Source: an uncultured Pelagibacteraceae bacterium
GTDB taxonomy: Bacteria; Pseudomonadota; Alphaproteobacteria; Pelagibacterales; Pelagibacteraceae
NCBI GenBank assembly: GCA_902552345.1
Contig: CACDGO010000004.1
Span: 1 to 64,000, forward strand
Direction of reading: 5' to 3'
DNA: 64,000 nt
In this document: one piece after another, positions 35,070 to 44,158 of the stretch
How the letters are laid out: every line of letters begins with the position of its first letter
How positions within the stretch are numbered: the first letter of the stretch is position 1
The notes under the pieces: generated by a model
Told to the model about the DNA's origin: nothing
The model's input: only the letters and a program-made list of their open reading frames with translations
Databases searched by the model: none
Position numbers and translations under genes: made by a program

Positions 35070-35903
35070 TCAATCTAATGATGGCCTATACCAAGATTTC
35101 TTACCTAGGATTGAGTTTATAATTCCACTCATTCTGCAGAAATATATATTTTTCTTATCCTTATTTAAAATTAACTGATAATAGATTAATTTTGAAATAG
35201 CTGAAAAAAGTTTAGGTAAAATAATTATAAAGGCTGAAACAAAACCTCTGTATTTTTTATGATAATAAAATGTTGACCACATCCAATGCCAATTTCTATT
35301 TTTTTCAAGTTCGAGGGCATTTACTTTGTTTACAGAACCAGCACCCTCATGTTTTATTGAAATATTTTTATTTAAATAAATTTTTCCTCCTTTTTTTTTT
35401 ACTCTTGTGCATAAATCTATTTCTTCAAAATATAAGAAAAAATTTTCATCAAAAAAAATATTTTCAAATTTTTCCATATTTAAAAAGATTGCAAAACCTT
35501 TTAGGTTATTTACTTCCTTAAATTCTTTGGTCTCAGGCAAATTTTCAACTTGTTGGTAACTAGAGGGTCCTAATAACCAAAAATCATTATTTTTTTTTAC
35601 TATTGAAAAAAAACTATCTACTACATCTTTTCCAAGTGTTGCATCTGGATTTAAAACTAATGCAAATCTAGTTTGAACTAGTTTAAGGCCTATATTATTT
35701 GCAACAGCATATCCTTTATTAGCACCTGACAAAATACACTTAACGTTTGAATATTTATCCTCTACTTTTTTTTTAAAATTTTCATCGCTTGAATTTTCTA
35801 CTATTATAGTCCTTATATTTCTCGGAATTGAATTTAAGCAGGAATGTATTTTATCCTCACTTTTAAATGTTACTATTACTACTGTGAGATCATTTGAGTC
35901 CAT
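35070..35903 (-). CDS. Glycosyltransferase family 2 (rhamnosyltransferase-like)
   Basis: GT-A enzyme of 277 residues: TVVIVTFKSEDKI at the N-terminus, ANNIGLKL, the acidic NPDATLG motif, and FFLYFEEIDLCTRVKKKG, the acceptor-site pattern of rhamnosyl- and O-antigen transferases. A C-terminal hydrophobic stretch may associate with the membrane. Runs in the same direction as the epimerase gene with a 30-base gap. Confidence 0.87.
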   Translation of the reverse strand: MDSNDLTVVIVTFKSEDKIHSCLNSIPRNIRTIIVENSSDENFKKKVEDKYSNVKCILSGANKGYAVANNIGLKLVQTRFALVLNPDATLGKDVVDSFFSIVKKNNDFWLLGPSSYQQVENLPETKEFKEVNNLKGFAIFLNMEKFENIFFDENFFLYFEEIDLCTRVKKKGGKIYLNKNISIKHEGAGSVNKVNALELEKNRNWHWMWSTFYYHKKYRGFVSAFIIILPKLFSAISKLIYYQLILNKDKKNIYFCRMSGIINSILGKKSWYRPSLD

Positions 35904-35979
35904 TCGATAATAATATTTGATTTTATTTAATATTTCTTTTACTAATTTACCACATTAATCATATAATTCTTAAGATAAT

Positions 35980-37005
35980 ATGAAAAAAATCATAGTTACA
36001 GGTGGGTCAGGTTTCATAGGTACAAATTTAGTAAATTTTTTAATTAAAAAAAAATTTTTTGTTATAAATATAGATAAGCTAACTTATTCATCAAACAAAT
36101 ATAATGAAAAATTAAGAAATAAAAAAAATTACAAATTATTTAAGCTAGATATTAATAATAAAAATAAAGTTATTAAAATCATACAAAAGTTTAGACCTAA
36201 AGCAATTTTTAATTTGGCGGCTGAAACACATGTTGATAGATCTATTGATGGACCAAAGAACTTTATTAATACAAACATCAATGGCACATATAACTTATTA
36301 GAAAGTTTACGTTTTCTAAAAAAGAAAAAAACTAAATTGAAGTTAATTCATATTTCCACTGATGAAGTTTATGGAGATATAAAGGGTAACTTAAGATCTA
36401 ATGAAAATTACAGATATGAACCGAGTTCACCTTACTCTGCTTCAAAAGCAAGTGCAGATCACTTAGTAAAATCTTATATTAGAACATATAAATTAAATGC
36501 TGTTATTTCAAATTGCTGTAATAATTACGGTCCGTACCAGTTTCCAGAAAAGTTGATACCAAAAATGATCAGCAACATATTAAATAATAAAGAATTACCA
36601 ATATACGCTAAAGGTAGGAATTCCAGGGAGTGGATTCATGTTGAAGATCATTGTAAGGCCTTATTCGCGCTATATTTGAAAGGTAAATCTGGAGAAAGTT
36701 ATAATGTAGGGACAAATCTAAACATGAAAAATATTGATCTGGTAAAAAAAATAATAAAAGTATTTAAATCAATGCAATTTAAGATCGGAAGTAAAACTAA
36801 AATAAAATTTGTAAAAGACAGACCTGGCCATGACTTTAGATACGCCCTAGATAATAGAAAAATATTTAAAAAGATTAAATGGAAACCGAATATAAAGTTT
36901 GACCAGGGTATTAAAGATACAATTCAATGGTATATAAAAAATAAGAATTTCTTAAATAGTATATCCAAAAAATCGTATGATCAAAGGCTAGGATTAAAAG
37001 TATGA
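35980..37005 (+). CDS. rfbB: dTDP-glucose 4,6-dehydratase
   Basis: Extended SDR of 341 residues: TGGSGFIGTNLVNFL, FNLAAETHVDRSIDG, HISTDEVYGD, PYSASKASADH (Tyr-x3-Lys), NCCNNYGPYQFPEKLIP and REWIHVEDHC, all RmlB hallmarks. It makes dTDP-4-keto-6-deoxyglucose. TATAAT at 35962-35967 gives a short leader. ATGA overlap with rfbA. rfbC and a clear rfbD are not adjacent, so the product may go to an amino sugar rather than to rhamnose. Confidence 0.93.
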   Translation: MKKIIVTGGSGFIGTNLVNFLIKKKFFVINIDKLTYSSNKYNEKLRNKKNYKLFKLDINNKNKVIKIIQKFRPKAIFNLAAETHVDRSIDGPKNFINTNINGTYNLLESLRFLKKKKTKLKLIHISTDEVYGDIKGNLRSNENYRYEPSSPYSASKASADHLVKSYIRTYKLNAVISNCCNNYGPYQFPEKLIPKMISNILNNKELPIYAKGRNSREWIHVEDHCKALFALYLKGKSGESYNVGTNLNMKNIDLVKKIIKVFKSMQFKIGSKTKIKFVKDRPGHDFRYALDNRKIFKKIKWKPNIKFDQGIKDTIQWYIKNKNFLNSISKKSYDQRLGLKV

Positions 37006-37871
37006 TCAAAAAAGGTATAATTTTAGCAGGTGGAACAGGTTCACGTATGAGTCCTTTGACTAAAGCGGTAAATAAACAATTATTGCCCCTTTATGATAAA
37101 CCTCTCATTTATTACCCTTTGTCAGTTTTGATGCTCGCTGGTATTAAAAATATTTTAATAATTGTAAATAAAGGACAATTAAATCAATTTAAAAAAATTT
37201 TACCTATTAAAAATAATTTAGGTATAAAAATTTCATACAAAGAGCAAAATCACCCTGGAGGACTTCCAGAAGCTTTTTTAATTGGTGAGGATTTCATTGG
37301 ATCCGACAATATTGCTTTAATACTTGGAGATAATTTTTTTTATGGTCAGAATTTATCCTCAAGATTAAAAAAGTCTGTAAAATTAAATAAAGGAGCACAA
37401 GTTTTTTTACATCCAGTAAATAATCCACACCTATACGGTGTAGCAACTATTAATGATAAAAATAAAATAATAAAAATCGTGGAAAAACCAAAAAAATCAA
37501 AATCTAATTTGGCTGTGACAGGAATATATTTTTTTGATAATCGAGTAATCAATTACAGCAAATCGTTAAAACCATCCAAAAGAAAAGAACTAGAAATCGT
37601 TGATTTGCTTAATAAATATAAAAAAGGTGGGAGACTAAAAGCAGGATTTATAGGAAGAGGCGGAGCTTGGTTAGACACTGGTAATATTGAAGACTTCTAT
37701 AATACTTCAAGCTTTGTATCTGCAATAGAGAATAGACAAGGTCTTAAAATTGCATGTTTAGAGGAAATAGCATTTAATAATAAATGGATAAAAAGAAAAG
37801 AAATTTTGGAAGCTATTAAATTTTATGGAAACTGTAATTACTCCAAATATCTTAAGAAGTTTTTAGTTTAA
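37002..37871 (+). CDS. rfbA: Glucose-1-phosphate thymidylyltransferase
   Basis: Nucleotidyltransferase of 289 residues: IILAGGTGSRMSPLTKAVNKQLLPLYDKP at the start (first motif G-G-T-G-S-R with downstream Lys), PLSVLMLAGI, LILGDNFFYG with the metal Asp, and RGGAWLDTG near the end. It forms dTDP-glucose from dTTP and glucose-1-phosphate and is translationally coupled to rfbB. Confidence 0.94.
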   Translation: MIKKGIILAGGTGSRMSPLTKAVNKQLLPLYDKPLIYYPLSVLMLAGIKNILIIVNKGQLNQFKKILPIKNNLGIKISYKEQNHPGGLPEAFLIGEDFIGSDNIALILGDNFFYGQNLSSRLKKSVKLNKGAQVFLHPVNNPHLYGVATINDKNKIIKIVEKPKKSKSNLAVTGIYFFDNRVINYSKSLKPSKRKELEIVDLLNKYKKGGRLKAGFIGRGGAWLDTGNIEDFYNTSSFVSAIENRQGLKIACLEEIAFNNKWIKRKEILEAIKFYGNCNYSKYLKKFLV

Positions 37872-37881
37872 CTATATTTAT

Positions 37882-38724
37882 ATGCAAAATTCGAAAATAT
37901 ATTGCATGTGTCTAGATGAACATCATCTAGCAAATCTAAAAAGATTGAACTACATTCCAGTTGGTTTAGGAAAAAATGAATATTCTAAAGAGTGGATTAG
38001 GGATAATACTGGTGACAGCATTAGTGAAAAAAATCCATATTATGGTGAATATACTTTCTATTATTGGGTGTGGAAAAACTTATTAACTGAGATACCATCA
38101 AATACTTGGCTAGGTTTTACAGGATATAGATATCACTGGTCAAAAAATAACAAAATTAAATCAGACGAAATTACTAAAATTGTAAAAAAAGATAATTTTG
38201 AAAATTTTGTTTTAAAAGAGATTCCTGATGTATGGAATAATTACGATGTAATTTTAGGAGAAAAAATGTACGTCAATAACTGGAAATTTAGTAAAATATT
38301 TAAGCATGCAAAACTTAAATTTATAAAAAATCCTCGCTATTTTTTAAAATCTAACCAAAATATAAAACTTCATTTTGATGTTTTTCATGGTGAAGGTTAT
38401 ATGGATAAAGCTATTGAATTATTAGATGATAAAGAAAAGGATGACTTTAAAAATTTTGTTAATTTTGAACATGGATTTCATAGAGAAAATCTTTTTTTTT
38501 GTAAATCAAAGATACTTATGGATAAGTATTTTTTGTCCGTATTCAATTGGCTTGAAAAATGTGAAAAAGAATTTGGATTTGATTTAGAAGGTTATTCCTT
38601 AAAAAGAATCTACGCTTTTTTAGCTGAGAGATATTTATCATATTGGTTTCAAAAATATTCTAATCATATGGATTGGCCGATATTCTTTTTCGATACTAAT
38701 AAAGATAAAGTAGAAATAAAATGA
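37882..38724 (+). CDS. DUF4422-like putative glycosyltransferase
   Basis: Protein of 280 residues. GEYTFYYWVWKNL and GFTGYRYHW near residues 55-90 and ENLFFCKSKILMDKYF followed by FNWLEKCE resemble DUF4422 domains, which are found in polysaccharide loci and thought to transfer sugars. No membrane segment. Ten bases from rfbA, four-base overlap with the next gene. The family assignment is by pattern and is moderate. Confidence 0.65.
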   Translation: MQNSKIYCMCLDEHHLANLKRLNYIPVGLGKNEYSKEWIRDNTGDSISEKNPYYGEYTFYYWVWKNLLTEIPSNTWLGFTGYRYHWSKNNKIKSDEITKIVKKDNFENFVLKEIPDVWNNYDVILGEKMYVNNWKFSKIFKHAKLKFIKNPRYFLKSNQNIKLHFDVFHGEGYMDKAIELLDDKEKDDFKNFVNFEHGFHRENLFFCKSKILMDKYFLSVFNWLEKCEKEFGFDLEGYSLKRIYAFLAERYLSYWFQKYSNHMDWPIFFFDTNKDKVEIK

Positions 38725-39521
38725 GTATTTTGAATCTTTTTTTAAAAACAAAAATTTTTGATAATTCAAACATTTTTTTAATTAGAAAATTATTTAAAAT
38801 TTTCAAATTTTTTTTTGTTGAGACAGAATTAAAAGCCCTTCCTAAAATAAACTATCCTTTGACTGTGATTGACAAAGATTTAGAAAATTCAAAGAATTTT
38901 AAAATTAAAGATTCTAGACCTTATATTTCTTATGTCCATTTACCAGATTTACTTGAAGTGATTAGCGATAATAAACAAAGAATAATTTTTTTTGATTATG
39001 GAGCAGGGAATTTAAGTCTTTTTTATTATTTGAGTAGAAAATTCAAAAATATTGAATATTTTTTTAAAGATCAACTAATTATCGAAGAAAAAGTAAAAAA
39101 AATTATTGAAAATGAAAAAATTAAAAATTTTTATCTAAGCGATAACGTTATTACGCATGAAATTGACTTATTATATTTCGGAAGCTCTTTACAATATATT
39201 GATAATTATAAAAATGTTTTAAAATCTTTTTTTAAAAAATCAAAATATATATTAATTTCACAAGCACCTTTTTTTAATAATGCACATTACAAAGAAACAA
39301 TTATTATAAAACAATTAAATATGCATCCAAATATTAATTACCTCAATTTATTTAATTTTGATTTTTTTTTAGATTTTATGAAAAAAAATGACTATCAATT
39401 GATAGAAAGAAATGTCAACAAAGTTACCAAGTTTTTAAATTTTAAAAATTTTAATAAAAATAAATTTAAAGATATAGATATGTACGATCTTTTATTTAAA
39501 TATAAAAAAGATGAAAAATAA
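38721..39521 (+). CDS. Putative methyltransferase of glycan locus (TIGR04325-like)
   Basis: Protein of 266 residues with a Rossmann-type glycine motif FFDYGAGNLSLFYY, then IDLLYFGSSLQYIDNY and ILISQAPFF. This order resembles the TIGR04325 putative methyltransferases found with O-antigen genes. Very Lys/Asn/Ile/Phe-rich, reflecting extreme AT content of this stretch. Overlaps neighbours on both sides (4 and 11 bases). Confidence 0.6.
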   Translation: MSILNLFLKTKIFDNSNIFLIRKLFKIFKFFFVETELKALPKINYPLTVIDKDLENSKNFKIKDSRPYISYVHLPDLLEVISDNKQRIIFFDYGAGNLSLFYYLSRKFKNIEYFFKDQLIIEEKVKKIIENEKIKNFYLSDNVITHEIDLLYFGSSLQYIDNYKNVLKSFFKKSKYILISQAPFFNNAHYKETIIIKQLNMHPNINYLNLFNFDFFLDFMKKNDYQLIERNVNKVTKFLNFKNFNKNKFKDIDMYDLLFKYKKDEK

Positions 39522-40233
39522 AAATAAAATATTAGTAACTGGTGGGAGTGGCAGATTCGGAAAAATTTTAAAAAAATTATATTTGAAAAATTATATTTTT
39601 CCCTCAAAAAATCTTCTCGATATAACAAATATTAAATCGATTGAACGATATGTAAAAAAAACTAGACCAAAAGCAATTATTCATTTAGCAGGATTGTCTA
39701 GACCTCTAAGTCGTCACGATAAAAATCCAATTGAAAGTATTAATTTAAATATTGTAGGAACTTGCAACATTGTTATGGTTGCAAAAAAATTCAAAATTAA
39801 AATTATATATTTTTCCTCTAATTATGTTTACCCTGGAGTAAAAGGAAATTATAAGGAAACTGATCCATTATTACCCTCAAGCAAGTATGCCTGGTCAAAG
39901 TTAGGTGGAGAAGCCGCTGTTCAAATTTACGATAATTCTCTGATCCTGAGAGTCTGCATGACTGAAAGACCATTCGTTCACAAAAAGGCCTTAACAGATG
40001 TTTATTTAAATTTTATCTTCCAAGACGAAATAGCAAAATTTTTACCGAAATTAATAAAATATAAAGGTATAATTAACGTTGGGGGTGCTCCTAGAACCGT
40101 TTATAAATTTGCTAAACAATATAACCCTTCGGTTAAAAAAATTACTTCTAAGGAAATTAAGAATGTAAATTTTAAGAAAAAAATGTCAATGAACATATCT
40201 AAATTTAAAAAAATTTACAAAAAGAAGATTTAG
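39511..40233 (+). CDS. NAD(P)-dependent sugar reductase/epimerase (RmlD-like SDR)
   Basis: Short SDR of 240 residues: VTGGSGRFGKILKKL, IHLAGLSRPLSRHDK, YFSSNYVYPGVKG, and KYAWSKLGGEAAV with the Tyr-x3-Lys pair. It resembles dTDP-4-dehydrorhamnose reductase-like enzymes but is shorter than RmlD (about 290). It could reduce a 4-keto sugar from the rfbB product. Confidence 0.75.
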   Translation: MKNKNKILVTGGSGRFGKILKKLYLKNYIFPSKNLLDITNIKSIERYVKKTRPKAIIHLAGLSRPLSRHDKNPIESINLNIVGTCNIVMVAKKFKIKIIYFSSNYVYPGVKGNYKETDPLLPSSKYAWSKLGGEAAVQIYDNSLILRVCMTERPFVHKKALTDVYLNFIFQDEIAKFLPKLIKYKGIINVGGAPRTVYKFAKQYNPSVKKITSKEIKNVNFKKKMSMNISKFKKIYKKKI

Positions 40234-40271
40234 ACACTATTAATTATCTAATATTATGTTATTTAATTTAC

Positions 40272-41420
40272 ATGTCTTTTAAAGATTTACCAATAATGCA
40301 GGATAAAAAAAAGGGTGTCCTACTTTTTTATCCATATGTTTCAAAAAAAACTCCAATAAACATTAAGAAAAAACTCTCTGGAAGGTGGCTTGGTCAAGGA
40401 CCAATGGTAGATAAATTTGAAAATGATTTTAAAAAAAAATTTGCGAGAAAATATTCTGTTATAGCAACTGGATCGGGCACTGACTCTCTACATCTGGCTT
40501 ATATTCTTGCTGGATTAAAAAAAGGCGATGAAGTTATTACAACAATATTTACTTGTACCGCGACTAACATACCTATGCTTTATATGGATTTGAAAATAAA
40601 ATTTGCTGACATCGAAAGAGATACGATGAATATAAGCATCGATAGTGTAAAGAAATTAATTACAAGAAAAACAAAGGCGATTGTTTGTGTCCATTACGGT
40701 GGTCTTCCTTGTAATATGGATGCTTTACAAAAAATTTGTAAACAAAAAAGAATTATTTTGATTGAGGATGCTGCTCATGCTCTTGGAGCTAAATATAGAA
40801 AAAAGCCGATTGGTAGTATTAGTGATTTCTCGACATTTAGTTTTCAAGCGATAAAACATTTTACTACTGGAGATGGTGGTATGTTGACAATAAAAGATAA
40901 ACAATTAGAAGATAAAGCAAAAAGAATACGATGGTTTGGAATAGATCGTAAAAAAAAGCAACAAGGAATTTGGAAAAATGATGTTCACGAAATTGGATAT
41001 AAATATCAGATGACTGATTTATCTGCAACGATGGGCTGTGATGCTCTCAGGGATTTTAATAAAATATATAAACATAGAAAAAAAATTTATAATACTTATC
41101 TTCAAGAATTATCACCAAATAGCAGGGTAAGATGCATACACGATTATGATAAAAAAAAAGAACATGGGGCTTGGTTATTTACAATAGCCGTGAATAACAA
41201 GGATTTTGTTCAAAAAAAATTAAGGGAACATTCAATAGAAACAAATCAAGTGCATTTTAGAAATGATCGTTATTCAATTTTTAAAAAATTTGTTAAAGGA
41301 AAAAAATTTCCTAATATGGATTATCTAGAAAATAAATACTTAGTTTTACCTTTGCATCATAAAGTTACCGTTCAAACTGCAAAATATATCAGTAAGCTTA
41401 TAAATAAATACGCAAAATAG
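40272..41420 (+). CDS. DegT/DnrJ/EryC1/StrS family sugar aminotransferase
   Basis: PLP enzyme of 382 residues: GSGTDSLHLAYILAGLKKGDEVI, EDAAHALGAKYRKKPIG, FSFQAIKHFTTGDGGML with the PLP Lys. Such enzymes transaminate a nucleotide keto-sugar at C3 or C4. With rfbB/rfbA upstream, a dTDP-amino-dideoxyhexose is the simplest product. N-terminal GRWLGQGPMVDKFE is typical of the family. Confidence 0.88.
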   Translation: MSFKDLPIMQDKKKGVLLFYPYVSKKTPINIKKKLSGRWLGQGPMVDKFENDFKKKFARKYSVIATGSGTDSLHLAYILAGLKKGDEVITTIFTCTATNIPMLYMDLKIKFADIERDTMNISIDSVKKLITRKTKAIVCVHYGGLPCNMDALQKICKQKRIILIEDAAHALGAKYRKKPIGSISDFSTFSFQAIKHFTTGDGGMLTIKDKQLEDKAKRIRWFGIDRKKKQQGIWKNDVHEIGYKYQMTDLSATMGCDALRDFNKIYKHRKKIYNTYLQELSPNSRVRCIHDYDKKKEHGAWLFTIAVNNKDFVQKKLREHSIETNQVHFRNDRYSIFKKFVKGKKFPNMDYLENKYLVLPLHHKVTVQTAKYISKLINKYAK

Positions 41421-41432
41421 TAAGGACATAAA

Positions 41433-42551
41433 TCAAAATATATAACCTGATTGAAAGTAATTGGATGGAAAAATACACCTTTCCGTAAAGATTTCTCTCC
41501 ATCGCTCCTCTATAAAATAATCTTTTTTATTATGTATCGAATAAGCCTTATAAAATGAATTCGGTAATCCAGCGTATTCCCAGACTTTAAAGTATAGTGA
41601 GTTAGATACGATTTCAAAATTATTAATATATCTTTTAACAGTTTTTTCTTCCATTTCATGAAGGCAATCAATCGCTATTGAAATATCAAACAGTTTTTTT
41701 GGTAACATCTCTATTTGATGTGGAAAAATATAAATTACATCATTTTTATCAATCAGTTTTAATAAATCTTCTTGATTATTAGTTTCAAAAGCAAAATTAA
41801 CTTTTTTTTCTGGAAATAAATTTTTGATATTATTGTGTGCAAAATTAATTGCTGGAGGAATGTCTGCAACCACATATTTAATGTCATTTTCAATTGCAAG
41901 AATTGTTTGTGTAGTTCGTCCTGAACCAGATCCTATTTCTAAAAAAAAGTTTTTTTTGTTTTCAATTTTTTTCAGTAAACTACTTATTTTTTCATATTCA
42001 AAAAGTGAGTTTAAGTCATCTTGAGATATTTCCACATCATTAATACAAAGGGTCGGTTTATCCCGATTAAATTTTCCTTTCCTATTAATTATTTTTTCAA
42101 AATTTTTAAAAACTGGTCTATTCTTTATATTTTCGTAAAGAAGATAAAGAATGATATTATGATTTATAGACTCCTCGTATGAAAAATTTTTATGTTTTTT
42201 AAAAATATTAATTTTTAAATCGACCGTATTTTTTTCAACAAATTTACAAGTATTACTGATCACTGACTCATTAAAGCTCGTGAAAGTAAAATACTCTTTT
42301 CCTAGATCATCTTGGCTCTGCTGAAAACTTTTTAAGGATATAACTTTTAAATGATTGATAGTCAATCTTCTCCAAAATTTTGAACTCCACTCATAGCTTT
42401 TAGAATTTAAAAATAGCTCAAAAGTTTTTTTTAATTCCTTTGGCAGATTATCTTTATTTATTTTTTTCCAAAAACTTTTGAGATTATGAGACCTCAAATA
42501 AGCATTTTTGAATGTACTCCAAATAGATCTTTTTTTTGATTGTAATTCCAT
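41433..42551 (-). CDS. Putative sugar O-methyltransferase
   Basis: Protein of 372 residues. The methyltransferase core has FLEIGSGSGRTTQTIL, VVADIPPAINFA, IDCLHEMEEKTV and ends with RCIFPSNYFQSGYIF. This matches the putative sugar O-methyltransferase group encoded in O-antigen loci. The N-terminal 170 residues are helical and unassigned. Runs opposite to the rfb-DegT block and is followed on the upstream side by tRNA-Met. Confidence 0.75.
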   Translation of the reverse strand: MELQSKKRSIWSTFKNAYLRSHNLKSFWKKINKDNLPKELKKTFELFLNSKSYEWSSKFWRRLTINHLKVISLKSFQQSQDDLGKEYFTFTSFNESVISNTCKFVEKNTVDLKINIFKKHKNFSYEESINHNIILYLLYENIKNRPVFKNFEKIINRKGKFNRDKPTLCINDVEISQDDLNSLFEYEKISSLLKKIENKKNFFLEIGSGSGRTTQTILAIENDIKYVVADIPPAINFAHNNIKNLFPEKKVNFAFETNNQEDLLKLIDKNDVIYIFPHQIEMLPKKLFDISIAIDCLHEMEEKTVKRYINNFEIVSNSLYFKVWEYAGLPNSFYKAYSIHNKKDYFIEERWREIFTERCIFPSNYFQSGYIF

Positions 42552-42556
42552 AATTA

Positions 42557-42633
42557 TGGTAGCGAGGGGCGGATTCGAACCGCCGACCCCAGGCTTATGA
42601 GTCCTGTGCTCTAACCAACTGAGCTACCTCGCC
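42557..42633 (-). tRNA. tRNA-Met (CAT anticodon), elongator type
   Basis: A 77-base cloverleaf with acceptor stem GGCGAGG / CCTCGCT (first pair G-U), D arm GCTC..GAGC, anticodon loop CTCATAA, T arm GGCGG-TTCGAAT-CCGCC and encoded CCA. A G1-U72 pair, a full D arm with GG and the general form fit elongator tRNA-Met rather than initiator. The anticodon stem has an A31/G39 mismatch next to the loop. An Ile2 (lysidine) identity cannot be excluded from the anticodon alone. Confidence 0.92.
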
Positions 42634-42670
42634 ATTTTAATACATTTATAAAAAATAATACTATATTTAG

Positions 42671-43777
42671 TCAAATTTTTTCTACTAATTCTTTTAAAGG
42701 AACTATTAATTTTCCTTGTTGGCCACCTAATTTATCAATAGCTTCACATATGATACCGCTATATTCAAGATTATTTTTTATTGCGATGTTTCCTGAATTC
42801 ATACCAGTAGACTCTGTCTTAAATTCAATTATTTTTGTTTTTGGATTGCAAAAACAAATATTTGCAAAAGCTGCCCCATGTAAACCAACAATTTTTTCAG
42901 CCGAAAAAAACATTTGAATTTGATCTTGAAAATTATATTTTTCTGGTCTTATAAATTCATAACTATTATCTTTAAGGATTTTATAAACTTCTTCCTTATT
43001 TTTTATGTCTCGATGAATAGATAAAGATTTTGACCTCTCCATAAAAATTTTTTTTGGAAACAAATTTGATGATTTATGTTTTAGAAAATTATTTCTTACG
43101 AATTTGAATATCCAAGATGGTATATTTTGTGTATCCTCCACAGTGTTATTTGTTATGCGAAATGGGTGATCAACAACAAATAATTCATCACAAAAAATAT
43201 GTTTAAATTTTTTGCTATCAAGCATTTTATTTTTAGGGATATTAAGTAATTTTAAAGTTTCAATTTGATGATGCATTGAAATACTTGGAAATAAAAAAAA
43301 ATCTATATCATTTTTTTGTCCAGATTCTTCCAGAATTTTTATTTTTGGCAAAATTTCAAATAGCCAATGAAAATAGTTTGTTTTGGCTGCTCCACCAGAT
43401 AAAAGAGAGAAAACTTTTCCTCTCTTTTTTCTTAAAATTCTAGGTGTTCCAATTTTAAGAACGATATTTTCACTTATATGACCATTATTTCTTGCAAATA
43501 ATTTATCACCTTCTTTAACTCTAAGCTGAAATGAAGGGCCAGATAATAGTTTATTGTCAACAATAACTGCTTGATCATGAACTGAGGTAGTAAAAAGTCT
43601 ACAATTTTTTATATTAAAAACTTTGTAAATTATTTTTTCAATTAAAACTTCTTGTATTCTTAAATTTCTATATAAAATATTTTTAGGGGCAATTGTAATT
43701 ACTCCATAAATAAGTATAAAAAATTTTCGAACCAAAAATTGATAAAAATTTTTTAAAATTTTATTTAAACCAAGCAT
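42671..43777 (-). CDS. Glycosyltransferase family 61 (DUF563)
   Basis: Protein of 368 residues. Core segments GAAKTNYFHWLFEILPKI, FMERSKSLSIHRDIKN and VGLHGAAFANICFCNPKTKIIEF are characteristic of GT61 enzymes, which transfer pentoses or GlcNAc in surface glycans and glycoproteins. An N-terminal hydrophobic segment (about residues 15-35) may attach it to the membrane. Standalone, 37 bases from tRNA-Met. Confidence 0.82.
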   Translation of the reverse strand: MLGLNKILKNFYQFLVRKFFILIYGVITIAPKNILYRNLRIQEVLIEKIIYKVFNIKNCRLFTTSVHDQAVIVDNKLLSGPSFQLRVKEGDKLFARNNGHISENIVLKIGTPRILRKKRGKVFSLLSGGAAKTNYFHWLFEILPKIKILEESGQKNDIDFFLFPSISMHHQIETLKLLNIPKNKMLDSKKFKHIFCDELFVVDHPFRITNNTVEDTQNIPSWIFKFVRNNFLKHKSSNLFPKKIFMERSKSLSIHRDIKNKEEVYKILKDNSYEFIRPEKYNFQDQIQMFFSAEKIVGLHGAAFANICFCNPKTKIIEFKTESTGMNSGNIAIKNNLEYSGIICEAIDKLGGQQGKLIVPLKELVEKI

Positions 43778-43883
43778 AAAAGATTTTAACTAATATAAAT
43801 CTTATTAAGAAATAATCCTTAATTAAATTTGTAATATATTATAAAAAAATGACTAAAAACTTATGATTTTAGTAATTAATTGA

Positions 43884-44066
43884 TTATAGGGTTAATATAA
43901 TTCCAAAGACTGTAACAACAGAAACCGCAGCTACACTTAATGCTAAGTTTCGATTTCTTTCAATTTTTTTCTCTTCATTTATTCTAGAAAGAAGATCAGT
44001 TAACCTTACTTTATTTTGATACTTTGTTTCCTCTATATGATTTTCAAATTTGTATTGGGAACTCAT
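43884..44066 (-). CDS. Small C-tail-anchored membrane protein, unknown
   Basis: Predicted 60-residue protein: a charged helical N-terminal part (KFENHIEETKYQNK to INEEKKIERNR) that could form a coiled coil, then a single C-terminal hydrophobic helix from about residue 42. The ATG is preceded by AT-rich DNA without a strong Shine-Dalgarno. I do not recognise a family. The charge and length argue for a real small gene. Confidence 0.55.
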   Translation of the reverse strand: MSSQYKFENHIEETKYQNKVRLTDLLSRINEEKKIERNRNLALSVAAVSVVTVFGIILTL

Positions 44067-44086
44067 AGTTTGATTAAATCATAAGA

Positions 44087-44143
44087 TCTTATCTTTTAAA
44101 TAAGATGTTAGATCATATTGGTCTGGAAGCAGTGATTCGACCC
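44087..44143. other. Two hairpins between the aminotransferase end and the small membrane gene
   Basis: ATCTTAT (44087-44093) pairs with ATAAGAT (44101-44107) across a seven-base loop. GGTC..GAA (44121-44129) pairs with TTC-GACC (44137-44143) across a GCAGTGA loop, with a two-base bulge. They lie downstream of the aminotransferase and upstream of the 60-residue gene. Neither has the T-run of a classical terminator, so the role is open. Confidence 0.35.
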
Positions 44144-44158
44144 AAAATGAGTAAATAA

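Noticed and set aside
42551-42640. tRNA-Met as an attachment site of an integrated element
   Set aside because: No integrase gene and no second copy of the tRNA 3' end was found by eye in the window.
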